The notes under the pieces are model-generated. The model worked only from the letters and a program-made list of their open reading frames with translations, searched no databases and was not told where the DNA came from. From the NCBI RefSeq assembly GCF_031455295.1, contig NZ_JAVDSL010000001.1:1922001-1986000 (forward strand): a stretch of DNA of 64,000 nt, in the 5' to 3' direction. The DNA comes from Leifsonia sp. 1010. GTDB taxonomy: Bacteria > Actinomycetota > Actinomycetes > Actinomycetales > Microbacteriaceae. The position numbers were made by a program, and so were the translations under genes. This document shows positions 54,538 to 63,556 of the stretch, piece after piece; position 1 is the first letter of the stretch; every line of letters starts with the position of its first letter.

Positions 54538-55755
54538 TCAGGCCAGCTCGGCTGATGTGTCGCTCACCGTGGTGATCTCGATGCGCAGGGTCGAACCCGA
54601 GAACGACTCGACGTAGCGGCCCACTTTACGGATAGCTTGCCATGCCGCGGGGTCTACCCCGTTTCGCGGCACACCGCTGGTCGCGATCACGATAGCCATT
54701 GTGGCCCCCGGATTCGCCGTCCGCGGGTAAGTGCCGACCGGCCGTGTCAGGTCGAGGGTCAGCGTGCGGGGCTGTCCGGCGCCGCTGCGGACCGGGTCGC
54801 TGATGAGCAGCCAGACCGCGGTGAGCAGTCCGTCGCGCTGGTCGCGGTTGAGGCCGGCGGCGAGACCGTCCGGATCGGTCAGCGTCACCGACGGCCCGAG
54901 CAGGGCGGACTCTGTCACGGCATGGTACAGCCACGTCTCCCGGCGGCCCTGGATGAGGTGGAGGCGCAACTCCGTCGCGATCGAGGCCGCGGCGTCGGCG
55001 GTGTCCTCATCGAGCGGCAGCGCCGTGCGTCCCGTGGCCACTCCGTCCAGCAGCCGTTCGGCGGCGAGGTCGAGGCGGGCGAGCTCCTCCGAGGCCAACA
55101 TCCCGATGGCGTAGCCGGGGGAGACCACGGTGCTCTGCACCTGGACGAGGTCGAGCTCCAGCTGGACGAGCGTGCGGAGCGACCGCACGATCTGCACACC
55201 GACGAGCGGAGGGGCCACGGCGATGGCGACCGTGACGAGACCGGGGCCGAGCAGCTGGAGGTTCGGCAGCGACCGCCAGATCTCGACGACGGCAAGGACG
55301 ACGCCCAGCACCGCCGTGGCGAGGACGATGTCGCGCGCCGGGCGCACCGGGACGCAGAGCAGCAGCGCCGGGCCGACCGCGGCGGCCGCCGTCAGCGGCA
55401 CGATGGCGCCGTCGATCGGCCAGGTGCCGGCGATGTCGAGCGCGACGGCGGCCGCCCAGACTCCCAGAGCACCGAGGAAGAGCCACGACGGCAGCTCGTC
55501 GGGGAGCCGGAAACGCAGCACGAGCGCGGCCACGAGGGTCACGGCGACGAGCACCCACGCCGAAACGGTCAGCCCCAGCAGCGGGTACTCGGCGATGTTC
55601 AGCCCGAACAGCGTGAGCAGGAAGGCGACGAAGGCGACCGTGGCAACGTTGAAGCCGAGGTCGAGCCGCGCGCGGCTCAGCGCATCCCGCTCGTCCCCGG
55701 CGGCGCCGCGCGCCAACGGGCTGCGCGGGACGGTCCGCTCGTCGACCCGGGTCAC
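54538..55755 (-). CDS. Membrane protein with degenerate histidine-kinase-like C-terminus
   Basis: This 405-residue protein has about six helices in the N-terminal half and a soluble C-terminal half that aligns in order with the neighbour kinase. The N-box position (about 300-325) reads RDGLLTAVWLLISDPVRSG, without the usual Glu and Asn, and the DxGxG box is absent; the last segment ends STLRIEITTV in place of the kinase G2 strand. So it probably cannot bind ATP in the normal way. GTG 55755 overlaps the kinase stop. Confidence 0.7.
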   Translation of the reverse strand: MTRVDERTVPRSPLARGAAGDERDALSRARLDLGFNVATVAFVAFLLTLFGLNIAEYPLLGLTVSAWVLVAVTLVAALVLRFRLPDELPSWLFLGALGVWAAAVALDIAGTWPIDGAIVPLTAAAAVGPALLLCVPVRPARDIVLATAVLGVVLAVVEIWRSLPNLQLLGPGLVTVAIAVAPPLVGVQIVRSLRTLVQLELDLVQVQSTVVSPGYAIGMLASEELARLDLAAERLLDGVATGRTALPLDEDTADAAASIATELRLHLIQGRRETWLYHAVTESALLGPSVTLTDPDGLAAGLNRDQRDGLLTAVWLLISDPVRSGAGQPRTLTLDLTRPVGTYPRTANPGATMAIVIATSGVPRNGVDPAAWQAIRKVGRYVESFSGSTLRIEITTVSDTSAELA

Positions 55756-56918
55756 TTGGGCACCTCCAGCACGACGGTCGTCCCGCTTCCGGGCGACGAG
55801 AACAGGCGGGCGTTGCCGCCCACATCGCGGAGGCGCGCCACGATCGACTCGGTGAAGCCCAGCCTCCCGGTGTCGATGGAGGCGACATCGAAGCCCTTGC
55901 CGGCGTCCGTCACCATGGCGCGCACGTTCGTCTCGTCGTCCGTGATCGTCACGTGCGCCTCGAGAACGCCCGAATGCCTGCGTACGTTCTCGAGGCATTC
56001 GCCGAGAGCGAGGAGGAACGCGTCGAGGACGTCGCTGGGGAGCAGCACCTGACCGGCGCCGTGCCAGTTCACCTCGAGTCCCATGCGGCGGAAGCGCTGC
56101 TTCACCGACTCGAGCGTGTTGCCCAGCGTGGACTCCTCGACCGGCTTGAGCTTGTAGTCGCCAGAGCGGGCCGGGTCGGGAGTGAAGCCGAGCCGCAGCT
56201 GCCGGAGGAGCGCCGCATCCTCGGCGGCTTGCTCGCGGAGCGCCCCGTGGCTGACGCCGACACCGGAGTGCGCGAGGAGCGTGAGCGTCGCCAGCACCGT
56301 GTCGTGGAGCAGCCGCGCGCTCTGGCGGCGGCGGGCCTCCGTCTCGCTCGCCTGGCGCTCCACGCGGTAGGCGCGGCTCATCGTCGAGATGCGCTTCAGA
56401 GTGCGGGGCACCGTGCGCGACAGCCAGACGCCGGTGGCGGTCAGGGCGATCCAGCCGGTCATCGTGAAGACGAGGGCCTCGACCATGCGGGAGTGCGTCA
56501 TCCCGAGCGTGACGCCCTGCGCGGTCACCGTCGCCGCGGCGGCCGCCACCAGCAGCACGAGCCTGCTGCGCGAACTCACGCCGACCACGCACACGCACGC
56601 GACCGACGCGGCGCCGATCACACTGACGGCGCTGATCGCGGACGGCCCGAGGGCGGTTCCCGGCAGCAGGTGGATGAGAATGAGCCCGACGCCCGCGACC
56701 ACGATGACCCACATCCAGAGGGTCAGCCGCAGCAGGGCGGCCAGCTGCCACTGCGCGTAGCCGAGGCACACGATGAGCACCAGCGACGCCAGGTAGAGGG
56801 GGAGCGGGAGCGAGCCCGGGATGCTCAGGCAGAAGAGCGCCGTGACCGTGGCCGTCAGCCCGACGGTGCGGGCCGTCGCAGCGAGGAGTCGATCACGCTC
56901 CTTCTGGATGCGCGACAT
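55752..56918 (-). CDS. NarL-type sensor histidine kinase
   Basis: This 388-residue kinase has about six to seven membrane helices (20-175), a dimerisation motif ARLLHDTVLATLTLL with H205, and an HATPase domain (ECLENVRRHSG N box, DAGKGFD, FSSPGSGTTVVLEVP). It would phosphorylate the downstream LuxR-type regulator. It is first in the operon, 17 bases from the metX stop, and no sensor domain beyond the helices is visible. Confidence 0.9.
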   Translation of the reverse strand: MSRIQKERDRLLAATARTVGLTATVTALFCLSIPGSLPLPLYLASLVLIVCLGYAQWQLAALLRLTLWMWVIVVAGVGLILIHLLPGTALGPSAISAVSVIGAASVACVCVVGVSSRSRLVLLVAAAAATVTAQGVTLGMTHSRMVEALVFTMTGWIALTATGVWLSRTVPRTLKRISTMSRAYRVERQASETEARRRQSARLLHDTVLATLTLLAHSGVGVSHGALREQAAEDAALLRQLRLGFTPDPARSGDYKLKPVEESTLGNTLESVKQRFRRMGLEVNWHGAGQVLLPSDVLDAFLLALGECLENVRRHSGVLEAHVTITDDETNVRAMVTDAGKGFDVASIDTGRLGFTESIVARLRDVGGNARLFSSPGSGTTVVLEVPK

Positions 56919-56934
56919 GCCCCTCCGTCCTCCG

Positions 56935-58149
56935 TCACACGTCGAGCAGTCGCCTCAGCTGGGCGCTGACGGCGTCGTCCTCGATCAGGAACCCGTCGTG
57001 GCCGAAGTCCGACCGGATCACCACTGGAACTCTACCGTCCAGCGTGGCCGGAACATGGTAGGCGATCTGCTCCTGTCCCTCGACGGGGAACAGGCGATCG
57101 CTGTCGATGCCGACGACGAGGGTGCGCGCCGTCACCCGTGACAGTGCTGCGGCGAGTCCTCCGCGGCCGCGTCCGACGTCGTGGGAGTTCATCGCCTCCA
57201 CCAGCGTGATGTAGCTGTTCGCGTCGAAGCGGCGCGTGAACTTGTTGCCGTGGAAGTCGAGGTACGACTCGACGGCGAACCGTCCGCCGCCGCCGAGCGG
57301 GCTGATCTCGCTCTGCCATGCCCGCTGGAAGCGCTCGTTCAGCTCGGACGGGCTGCGGTAGTTCAGCAGGGCCATCCGCCGGGCGAGCGCGAGTCCGCGG
57401 TGCGGGCCGTCGCCGTCCTCCGCGTCGTAGTACTGGCCGCCGCGGAACAGCGGGTCGGTGCGCACCGCCTCGATCTGGACCGAGTTGAGGGCGATCTGGT
57501 CGGCGGTCGAATACGGGGGAGCGGCGATCACCGCGAGCCGCTCGACCCGCTCGGGGAACATGACCGCCCACTCCAGTGCCTGCATTCCGCCCATCGAGCC
57601 GCCGATGACGGCAGCCCAGCGGTCGAGCCCGATGGCGTCGGCAAGAGCGGCCTGCGCGGCGACCTGGTCGCGGATGGTCGTGAACGGGAAGCGGGCGCCC
57701 CACTCCGCTCCGTCGGGCGCTAGAGAGGCGGGACCCGTCGTGCCCTGGCATCCGCCCAGCATGTTCGGCGCGACGACGAACCAGCGGTCGGTGTCGATCG
57801 CCTTGCCGGGGCCGATGATGCCCTGCCACCAGCCGGGCGTCCTGTGGCCGCGGCCGGCGGGTCCGACCGCGTGCGAGTCACCCGTCAGCGCGTGCAGCAC
57901 CAGGACGGCGTTGTCGCGCTCCGGCGACAGGGTGCCCCAGGTCTCGTAGGCGACCCGGACGAACGGGAGGGTCTCGCCGCTCTCGAAGGAGAACGCGCCG
58001 ATCCCGGCGAACTGCCGGTCGCCGACCGGATCGGACTCCTTCCAGGCGCCGCTCGCCGGCGGCTTCCCGAGCAGCGTCCTCGCCTGCGCCTCCGTGATGA
58101 AACTCGACGGCGCCGTGTCGGCGGATGTCTGCCACTCCATATCGCTCAT
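56935..58149 (-). CDS. metX: Homoserine O-acetyltransferase MetX
   Basis: This 404-residue alpha/beta hydrolase-fold enzyme transfers acetyl from acetyl-CoA to homoserine for methionine synthesis. S185 in VIGGSMGGMQALEW is the nucleophile, with the Asp (GIDSDRLFP) and His (FGHDGFL) of the triad. CLGLCQGTTGP-like MLGGCQGTTGP is the conserved active-site strand. Start ATG 58149 or 58140. It is downstream of metY, after a long palindrome. Confidence 0.95.
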   Translation of the reverse strand: MSDMEWQTSADTAPSSFITEAQARTLLGKPPASGAWKESDPVGDRQFAGIGAFSFESGETLPFVRVAYETWGTLSPERDNAVLVLHALTGDSHAVGPAGRGHRTPGWWQGIIGPGKAIDTDRWFVVAPNMLGGCQGTTGPASLAPDGAEWGARFPFTTIRDQVAAQAALADAIGLDRWAAVIGGSMGGMQALEWAVMFPERVERLAVIAAPPYSTADQIALNSVQIEAVRTDPLFRGGQYYDAEDGDGPHRGLALARRMALLNYRSPSELNERFQRAWQSEISPLGGGGRFAVESYLDFHGNKFTRRFDANSYITLVEAMNSHDVGRGRGGLAAALSRVTARTLVVGIDSDRLFPVEGQEQIAYHVPATLDGRVPVVIRSDFGHDGFLIEDDAVSAQLRRLLDV

Positions 58150-58200
58150 TCTCCCGGACGCGGCGCCCCGCCCTCGCTCTGTTACGCCGCGCACCCCCGC

Positions 58201-58272
58201 CCACCGTCGAGTACACGAAAACTGCACGCGAAACCGGAGTTTCGCGTGCAGTTTTCGTGTACTCGACGGTGG
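58201..58272. repeat. Palindromic repeat element, copy 2
   Basis: Perfect 34-base arms (58201-58234 and 58239-58272) with a 4-base loop CGGA. The arms contain CCACCGTCGAGTAC and AACTGCACGC, as at 42705-42770, and lie between metY and metX on the same strand, where they probably weaken or stop transcription. Confidence 0.9.
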
Positions 58273-58296
58273 GGCGCCGAGCGGAGGGGCGGGGGG

Positions 58297-59619
58297 TTAC
58301 GCGCGGGCGGCCTCGGCGACGGACCGGGCGGCGGCCAGGCCGGCGGAGAGGTCCGCCTTCAGGTCGTCGATGTTCTCGAGGCCCACCGAGAGGCGCACGA
58401 GGCCCGGGGTGACACCGGCGGTCAGCTGCTGCTCGGGGGTGAGCTGCGAGTGCGTGGTCGACGCCGGGTGGATGACGAGGCTGCGGACATCGCCGATGTT
58501 CGCCAGGTGGCTGAACAGCGAGAGGTTGTCGACGAGGGCTGCGCCCGCATCCACACCGCCCTTGAGCTCGAACGAGAGCACCGCGCCCACACCCTTCGGG
58601 GCGTACTTGTTGGCGGTCGCGTACCACGGGCTGGTCGGCAGACCCGAGTAGTTGACCGACGCGACGTCGGGGTGCGCCTCGAGGAACTCGGCGATCTCCT
58701 GCGCGTTCTGCGTGTGACGCTCGACGCGGAGCGACAGCGTCTCGATGCCCTGGATGAGCTGCCAGGCGCTCGCCGGGGCGATCGCCGCGCCGAGGTCGCG
58801 GAGCAGCTGAACGCGCGCCTTGATGATGTAGGCGAGGGCGTCTCCGACCGCGGCCGTGTAGCTGGCGCCGTGGTACGACGGGTCCGGCTCGGTGAGGCCC
58901 GGGAACTTCTCGACGTTCTTCGACCACTCGAACGAGCCGCCGTCGACGATGATGCCGCCGATGACCGTGCCGTGACCGCCGAGGAACTTGGTGGCCGAGT
59001 GGACGACGATGTCGGCGCCGTGCTCGAACGGGCGGATCAGGTACGGCGTCGCGATCGTGTTGTCGATGATCAGCGGGACGCCCGCCTCGTGCGCGACCTC
59101 GGCGACGAGCGCGATGTCGAGGATGTTGATCTTCGGGTTGCCGATGGTCTCGGCGAAGAACAGCTTGGTGTTCGGGCGGACCGCGCGGCGCCACTCCTCG
59201 GCGTCGTCCTGGTTCTCGACGAAGGTGGTCTCGATGCCGAGCTTCGCGAGCGTGTACTTGAACAGGTTGTACGTGCCGCCGTAGATCGAGCTGGAGGAGA
59301 CGATGTGGTCGCCGGCCTGCGCGATGTTCAGCACCGCGAAGGTCTCAGCGGCCTGACCGGAGGCGACGAGGAGGGCGCCGGTGCCCCCTTCGAGCGCGGC
59401 GACGCGCTCTTCGACGACCGCCTGGGTCGGGTTCTGGATGCGGGTGTAGATGTTGCCGAACTCGGCGAGGGCGAACAGGTTCTTCGCGTGCTCCGCGTTG
59501 TTGAACACGTACGACGTGGTCTGGTAGATCGGGGTCGCGCGGGCGTTGGTCACCGGGTCGGGAGCAGCGCCGGAGTGGATCTGCTTGGTTTCGAACTGCC
59601 AGTCGGCGGCGTCGGTCAT
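58297..59619 (-). CDS. metY: O-acetylhomoserine sulfhydrylase MetY
   Basis: This 440-residue PLP enzyme makes homocysteine from O-acetylhomoserine and sulfide. The PLP lysine is K211 in VVHSATKFLGGHG, with the DNTIATPYL aspartate and YTRIQNPT near the N-terminus, as in the MetY subclass of cys/met-PLP proteins. AGGAGAG lies before the ATG. It sits upstream of metX; a promoter candidate lies at 59693-59721. Confidence 0.95.
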   Translation of the reverse strand: MTDAADWQFETKQIHSGAAPDPVTNARATPIYQTTSYVFNNAEHAKNLFALAEFGNIYTRIQNPTQAVVEERVAALEGGTGALLVASGQAAETFAVLNIAQAGDHIVSSSSIYGGTYNLFKYTLAKLGIETTFVENQDDAEEWRRAVRPNTKLFFAETIGNPKINILDIALVAEVAHEAGVPLIIDNTIATPYLIRPFEHGADIVVHSATKFLGGHGTVIGGIIVDGGSFEWSKNVEKFPGLTEPDPSYHGASYTAAVGDALAYIIKARVQLLRDLGAAIAPASAWQLIQGIETLSLRVERHTQNAQEIAEFLEAHPDVASVNYSGLPTSPWYATANKYAPKGVGAVLSFELKGGVDAGAALVDNLSLFSHLANIGDVRSLVIHPASTTHSQLTPEQQLTAGVTPGLVRLSVGLENIDDLKADLSAGLAAARSVAEAARA

Positions 59620-59692
59620 GGCGTCTCTCCTTCGGGTCTGTGAGCGCATGATGCGCGGGGTCTGCGAGCGGTCGGCCACCGCCGTTGTCAGC

Positions 59693-59721
59693 AGGCTAGA
59701 CGCGCCGCCGCACGCGGGCAA
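59693..59721 (-). promoter_or_regulatory. Candidate promoter of metY
   Basis: On the minus strand, TTGCCC (59716-59721) and TAGCCT (59693-59698) are spaced by exactly 17 bases, about 75 bases upstream of the metY start. It resembles a housekeeping sigma-70-type promoter. Confidence 0.5.
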
Positions 59722-59759
59722 CGTATCCGAAACACGCCGTAACCCGCGACAATGAGGGC

Positions 59760-60533
59760 ATGAGCAGACGTGTGGTCGTGACGGGAGCGAGTTCGGGCAT
59801 CGGTGCGGCGACGGTCCGCGCCTTCCGGGGCGAGGGCTGGGACGTGGTGGCGGTGGCCCGCCGGGAGGACCGCCTGCGGGAGTTGGCCGACGAGACCGGC
59901 GCCGAATTCGTCGTCGCCGACCTGACGAAGCAGGATGACGTGGATGCGCTCCGCGACCACCTGGCGTCGACCGGCGGCATCCACGCGCTCGTCAACAACG
60001 CGGGAGGCGCGCACGGGCTCGACTCCGTTGAGGCCTCCAGCGTCGACGACTGGGTGTGGATGTACGAGATCAACGTCATCGGAACGAAGCGCGTCATCTC
60101 CGCCCTCCTCCCGCTGCTGCGGGTGGGCGCGACCGAGACGGGGCACGCGGACATCGCCGTCGTCACCTCCATCGCCGGTCTCACCGCGTACGTGGGCGGA
60201 GGCGGGTACAACGCCGCGAAGTTCGCCGAGCACGCCCTGACCGAGGTGCTGCGGCTGGAGTTGAACGGCGAGCCGATCCGCGTCGTCGAGATCGCGCCGG
60301 GGATGGTGGCGACGGAGGAGTTCTCCCTCGTCCGGTTCGGCGGCGACAAGGCCAGGAGGGACGCCGTCTACGAGGATGTGCCCGAGCCGCTCTCGGCCGA
60401 GGACGTCGCCGACACGATCGTCCACGCGCTCACCCGCCCCCGCCACGTCGACCTCGACCTGATCGTGGTCAAGCCGGTCGCGCAGGCGGCGCCGTACCGG
60501 CTGCACAAGGGCGAGCTGACGGTCCGCGGCTGA
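59760..60533 (+). CDS. Short-chain dehydrogenase/reductase (YdfG-like)
   Basis: This 257-residue Rossmann enzyme has TGASSGIGAATV (cofactor glycine motif), NNAGGAHG, S about residue 140 (VVTSIAG) and the Y-N-A-A-K catalytic pair at about 155-159. The fold matches 3-hydroxy acid dehydrogenases of the YdfG group. An arginine after the second strand (ARRED) suggests NADPH. The stop is 1 base from the next gene, so [13 protein letters not shown] is likely. Confidence 0.92.
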   Translation: MSRRVVVTGASSGIGAATVRAFRGEGWDVVAVARREDRLRELADETGAEFVVADLTKQDDVDALRDHLASTGGIHALVNNAGGAHGLDSVEASSVDDWVWMYEINVIGTKRVISALLPLLRVGATETGHADIAVVTSIAGLTAYVGGGGYNAAKFAEHALTEVLRLELNGEPIRVVEIAPGMVATEEFSLVRFGGDKARRDAVYEDVPEPLSAEDVADTIVHALTRPRHVDLDLIVVKPVAQAAPYRLHKGELTVRG

Positions 60534-60534
60534 C

Positions 60535-61239
60535 ATGGTCGACGAGGACGACGCGAAGCGGCTCCGCTGGGAGCGCGCGACCGCCTGGCCCGGAATCGCC
60601 GCCAGTGCGCTCTTCCTCATCGCCTACTCGTGGAACATCCTCGACGAGTCCCAATCGACCGCAGTGCACGTGACCCTGCTGGTGGTGCTCGTGGCGGTGT
60701 GGCTGTTCTTCTTCATCGACTACGTGATGCGCCTGCTGCTCGCCCGGCACAAGCGGGAATTCATCCGCCGGAATCCGGTGGATCTGCTGTCGGTGTTCGT
60801 CCCGATGGCGCGACCCTTCCGCCTGCTGACGGGGCTCCGCCATCTGAACGGGCTCCAGGGCAACAGCGGGTCGCACCTGCGGCGTCGCATCGTCATCATC
60901 GCGTCGAGCTTCATCGTCATGTTCATCTACGTCATCGCACTCGCCGAGTTCCAGGCCGAGCGCTACGCGCCCGGGTCGAACATCCGTTCCTTCGGCGACG
61001 CCGTGTGGTGGGCGTGCGTGACCATGGCGACGGTCGGCTACGGGGACTATTACCCGGTCACCATCCCCGGCCGGATCCTCGCAGTCGTCCTCATGATCGG
61101 CGGCGTGGCGATCGTCGGAACAGCGAGCGCGACGATCGTCAGCTACCTCAACGACCGGACGCAGCACCTGCGCCACCACGAGCCGAGGCCGCGCGACGCG
61201 CATCCCGCTCCGGAAGAGGAGAACGACGCCTCGAGCTGA
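60535..61239 (+). CDS. Two-helix potassium-channel protein
   Basis: This 234-residue protein has about four hydrophobic segments, a pore loop with the potassium selectivity filter TVGYGD (166-171) and flanking helices (IVIIASSFIVMFIYVIALA, VVLMIGGVAIVGTASAT). Charges near LARHKREFIRRN suggest a weak voltage sensor of the KvAP type. It follows the SDR gene after one base. No regulatory RCK domain is present. Confidence 0.88.
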   Translation: MVDEDDAKRLRWERATAWPGIAASALFLIAYSWNILDESQSTAVHVTLLVVLVAVWLFFFIDYVMRLLLARHKREFIRRNPVDLLSVFVPMARPFRLLTGLRHLNGLQGNSGSHLRRRIVIIASSFIVMFIYVIALAEFQAERYAPGSNIRSFGDAVWWACVTMATVGYGDYYPVTIPGRILAVVLMIGGVAIVGTASATIVSYLNDRTQHLRHHEPRPRDAHPAPEEENDASS

Positions 61240-61256
61240 CGCTGCGCCGGACCGGG

Positions 61257-62051
61257 TCAGCCGTTCGCGACGGCCACGCACGCCCGTAGCAGCCGGAGCG
61301 CCTGGCGCGCGTCGCGCACCGTGAACTCCTGGCGGTCGCCTGTCCGATCCCGCACCGCGCGCTCCAGAAGCTCGGCGTGCTCCGGCCAGCGCTCGGCGGC
61401 GAACGCGGCGGCGGCGGTCTTCGAGAGCACGTCGCCCGTCTCGATGGTGGCGACCAGCCGGATGGGGCCGAGCGCCACCCAGCGCACGGTCTCCGCGCGC
61501 ACGGGGCCGTCGTCCGGCCGGTCGGCGAGCTCCGCCTCCAGTCCGTCGCCGATCCGCTGCCAGTAGTCGAGCAGGTTGTCGCGGGAGAACGCGACGACCC
61601 CTTCGGCGGTCTGCGGGTGGCGGTCGGAGACCGGCGACCAGATGACGTCGCCGCCGTCGACGATGCCCTGCACGCCCGACTCCAGCTCCCGCCAGGTGAT
61701 CCAGCTGAGCTGCGCGCCCGCGAGCGCGGAGACCAGCACGCCCTCGACCACCTGGGGAGCGGTCTGGACCACATCCGGCCCACGGGCGATCTCCGACTCG
61801 GTCAGATACACGCCGTCGATGTGCGGCTGGGAGGCGGCGTGCAGCTCCGCGAGGGCGGGCAGGTCGTCGACCGGGTCGCGGGTGACGACGAACACCACGT
61901 CGATGTCGCTGGCGCCGGGATGCCAGTCACCGGCGACCGCAGACCCGGTGACGATCGCACGGCTGACGAGTCCGGGGGCGACGCGTCTCTGTTCCAGGAG
62001 GAACGCGGTCAGGGCGTCGGCGACGGCGGGCGGGAGCTGCTGCTCGGACAT
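61257..62051 (-). CDS. Aminoglycoside-type nucleotidyltransferase domain protein
   Basis: This 264-residue protein has an N-terminal nucleotidyltransferase core, GSAVAGDWHPGASDIDVVFV, with both metal-binding aspartates, and a C-terminal helical domain of the DUF4111-like type found in streptomycin adenylyltransferases. It could modify an antibiotic or another target; the target is unknown. Its start lies 3 bases after the stop of the upstream MFS gene. Confidence 0.82.
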   Translation of the reverse strand: MSEQQLPPAVADALTAFLLEQRRVAPGLVSRAIVTGSAVAGDWHPGASDIDVVFVVTRDPVDDLPALAELHAASQPHIDGVYLTESEIARGPDVVQTAPQVVEGVLVSALAGAQLSWITWRELESGVQGIVDGGDVIWSPVSDRHPQTAEGVVAFSRDNLLDYWQRIGDGLEAELADRPDDGPVRAETVRWVALGPIRLVATIETGDVLSKTAAAAFAAERWPEHAELLERAVRDRTGDRQEFTVRDARQALRLLRACVAVANG

Positions 62052-62053
62052 GG

Positions 62054-63514
62054 TCACTCCAGGGCGGGTTCGGGATCCGCGAACGCGAGCCGCGGCACGA
62101 AGAAGAGGAGCACTGCGGCGACGAGCGCGCCCAGACCGCAGATGGTCCAGACGAGCATGTAGCCGACGAGGCTGGCGGCGGTGGCCGTCACGGTGGCTGC
62201 GCCGGCGAGCAGCACGACGCCGAACACGGCGGACGCGAACGACCCGCCGATGGTCTTGGTCGTGTTCGTCAGAGCGGTGGCGACGCCGGTCTGCCCGCGC
62301 GGTGCGGCGGCCGCCGCCGCTGCGGGCAGCGCCCCTACGAGGGCACCGGAGCCGACCCCGGCGATCGCCATGTTGGTGAACACCTCCCACGTCTGGAGGT
62401 GGAACGGCAGGAACATCAGGTATCCGATCGCGACGAGGAAGGCCGCGCCGATCAGCGTCACGCGCGGCGTCAGCCACGACGACACGAGCGGGAACAGCAC
62501 CGCGCCGACGATCATCGAGATGAGGTACGCGCCGATCAGGATGCTGCGCTGGCCGGCCGAGAGCCCGAGCCCGTACCCGTTCGCGGGGTCCGTGCCCGCG
62601 TACGTGCTGAGCGGCGCCTGCGCGCCGAGCAGGCTGATCCCGATCAGGCCGGCGGTGAGCTGCACCGGCCACATGGTCGGGCGGCGGAGCACGCGCAGGT
62701 CGATGGCGGGATCGGCCTGCCGCAGCTCCCAGCGACCGAACGGCAGGAACGCGAGCACGCCGATCGCGATCAGCGCCCACACCCACCAGGTGCCGACGCC
62801 GTTGAGTCGCAGGAAGGTGAGCCCGGACGTGATGAGCAGGAGCCCCAGCGCCAGCAGGGTGAACCCGACGGCGTCGAGGCTGCGCCCGGGCACGGGCTCC
62901 GACTCCGGAACGCCGAAGAGGATCGCGAAGAACACGAGCGTGACCGCCACCGCCGGCACCAGCAGGGTGAGCGTCACATCCCCGCCGAGCGCCTCGAAGA
63001 GCAGGCCGGCGCCCACCGCGCCGACGATCGCCCCGGCCTCCAGCGCGACGACGAGCAGACCGGCCGCACGTCGCGTGCCCGATGCGGCCGTCCCCGTCCG
63101 GCGTCCGCGGTCGAAGATCAGCGCGACCTCCAGCGGGAGCCAGACGACGTAGAAGCCCTGCAGCGCGAACGCCAGCAGGTAGGTCGTGAAGTCGCCGGCG
63201 AAGGCGAGCCACCAGGACGAGAGGGCGGTCACGGCGGTGGCGATCAGCAGGATGCGCTTGTGCCCGAACATGTCGCCGAGCTTCGCCAGCACGGGCACGA
63301 CCAGGGCGGAGACGAGCAGCTGGGCGGCCTCGAACCAGTTGTAGTCGGCGTCGTGGATGCCGAGGTGCTTCACGATGTCGGAGATGAGCGGGACGTAGTA
63401 CCCCTGCAGGATGCCGCTGGTCAGCTCCACCAGGGCCAGCCAGCCGATGAGGCCCGCCGTGGTGCCGATCACGACCGCCGCCCGGCGCTGGGCTGACGTC
63501 TTCTCCGAGGTCAT
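62054..63514 (-). CDS. MFS transporter (14-helix, DHA2-like)
   Basis: This 486-residue protein has about 14 helices (LIGWLALVELTSGILQGYYVP at the start and a long C-terminal helix pair) and MFS motif A in KLGDMFGHKRILLIA. The family covers drug and other solute exporters. It precedes the nucleotidyltransferase gene, so the pair may be a small resistance or detoxification unit. A hairpin-free gap separates it from the divergent phosphoribosyltransferase gene. Confidence 0.88.
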   Translation of the reverse strand: MTSEKTSAQRRAAVVIGTTAGLIGWLALVELTSGILQGYYVPLISDIVKHLGIHDADYNWFEAAQLLVSALVVPVLAKLGDMFGHKRILLIATAVTALSSWWLAFAGDFTTYLLAFALQGFYVVWLPLEVALIFDRGRRTGTAASGTRRAAGLLVVALEAGAIVGAVGAGLLFEALGGDVTLTLLVPAVAVTLVFFAILFGVPESEPVPGRSLDAVGFTLLALGLLLITSGLTFLRLNGVGTWWVWALIAIGVLAFLPFGRWELRQADPAIDLRVLRRPTMWPVQLTAGLIGISLLGAQAPLSTYAGTDPANGYGLGLSAGQRSILIGAYLISMIVGAVLFPLVSSWLTPRVTLIGAAFLVAIGYLMFLPFHLQTWEVFTNMAIAGVGSGALVGALPAAAAAAAPRGQTGVATALTNTTKTIGGSFASAVFGVVLLAGAATVTATAASLVGYMLVWTICGLGALVAAVLLFFVPRLAFADPEPALE

Positions 63515-63556
63515 GCGCGGATGCTAACACCCGGGCGGCCCCGGTACGGTAGAGCA

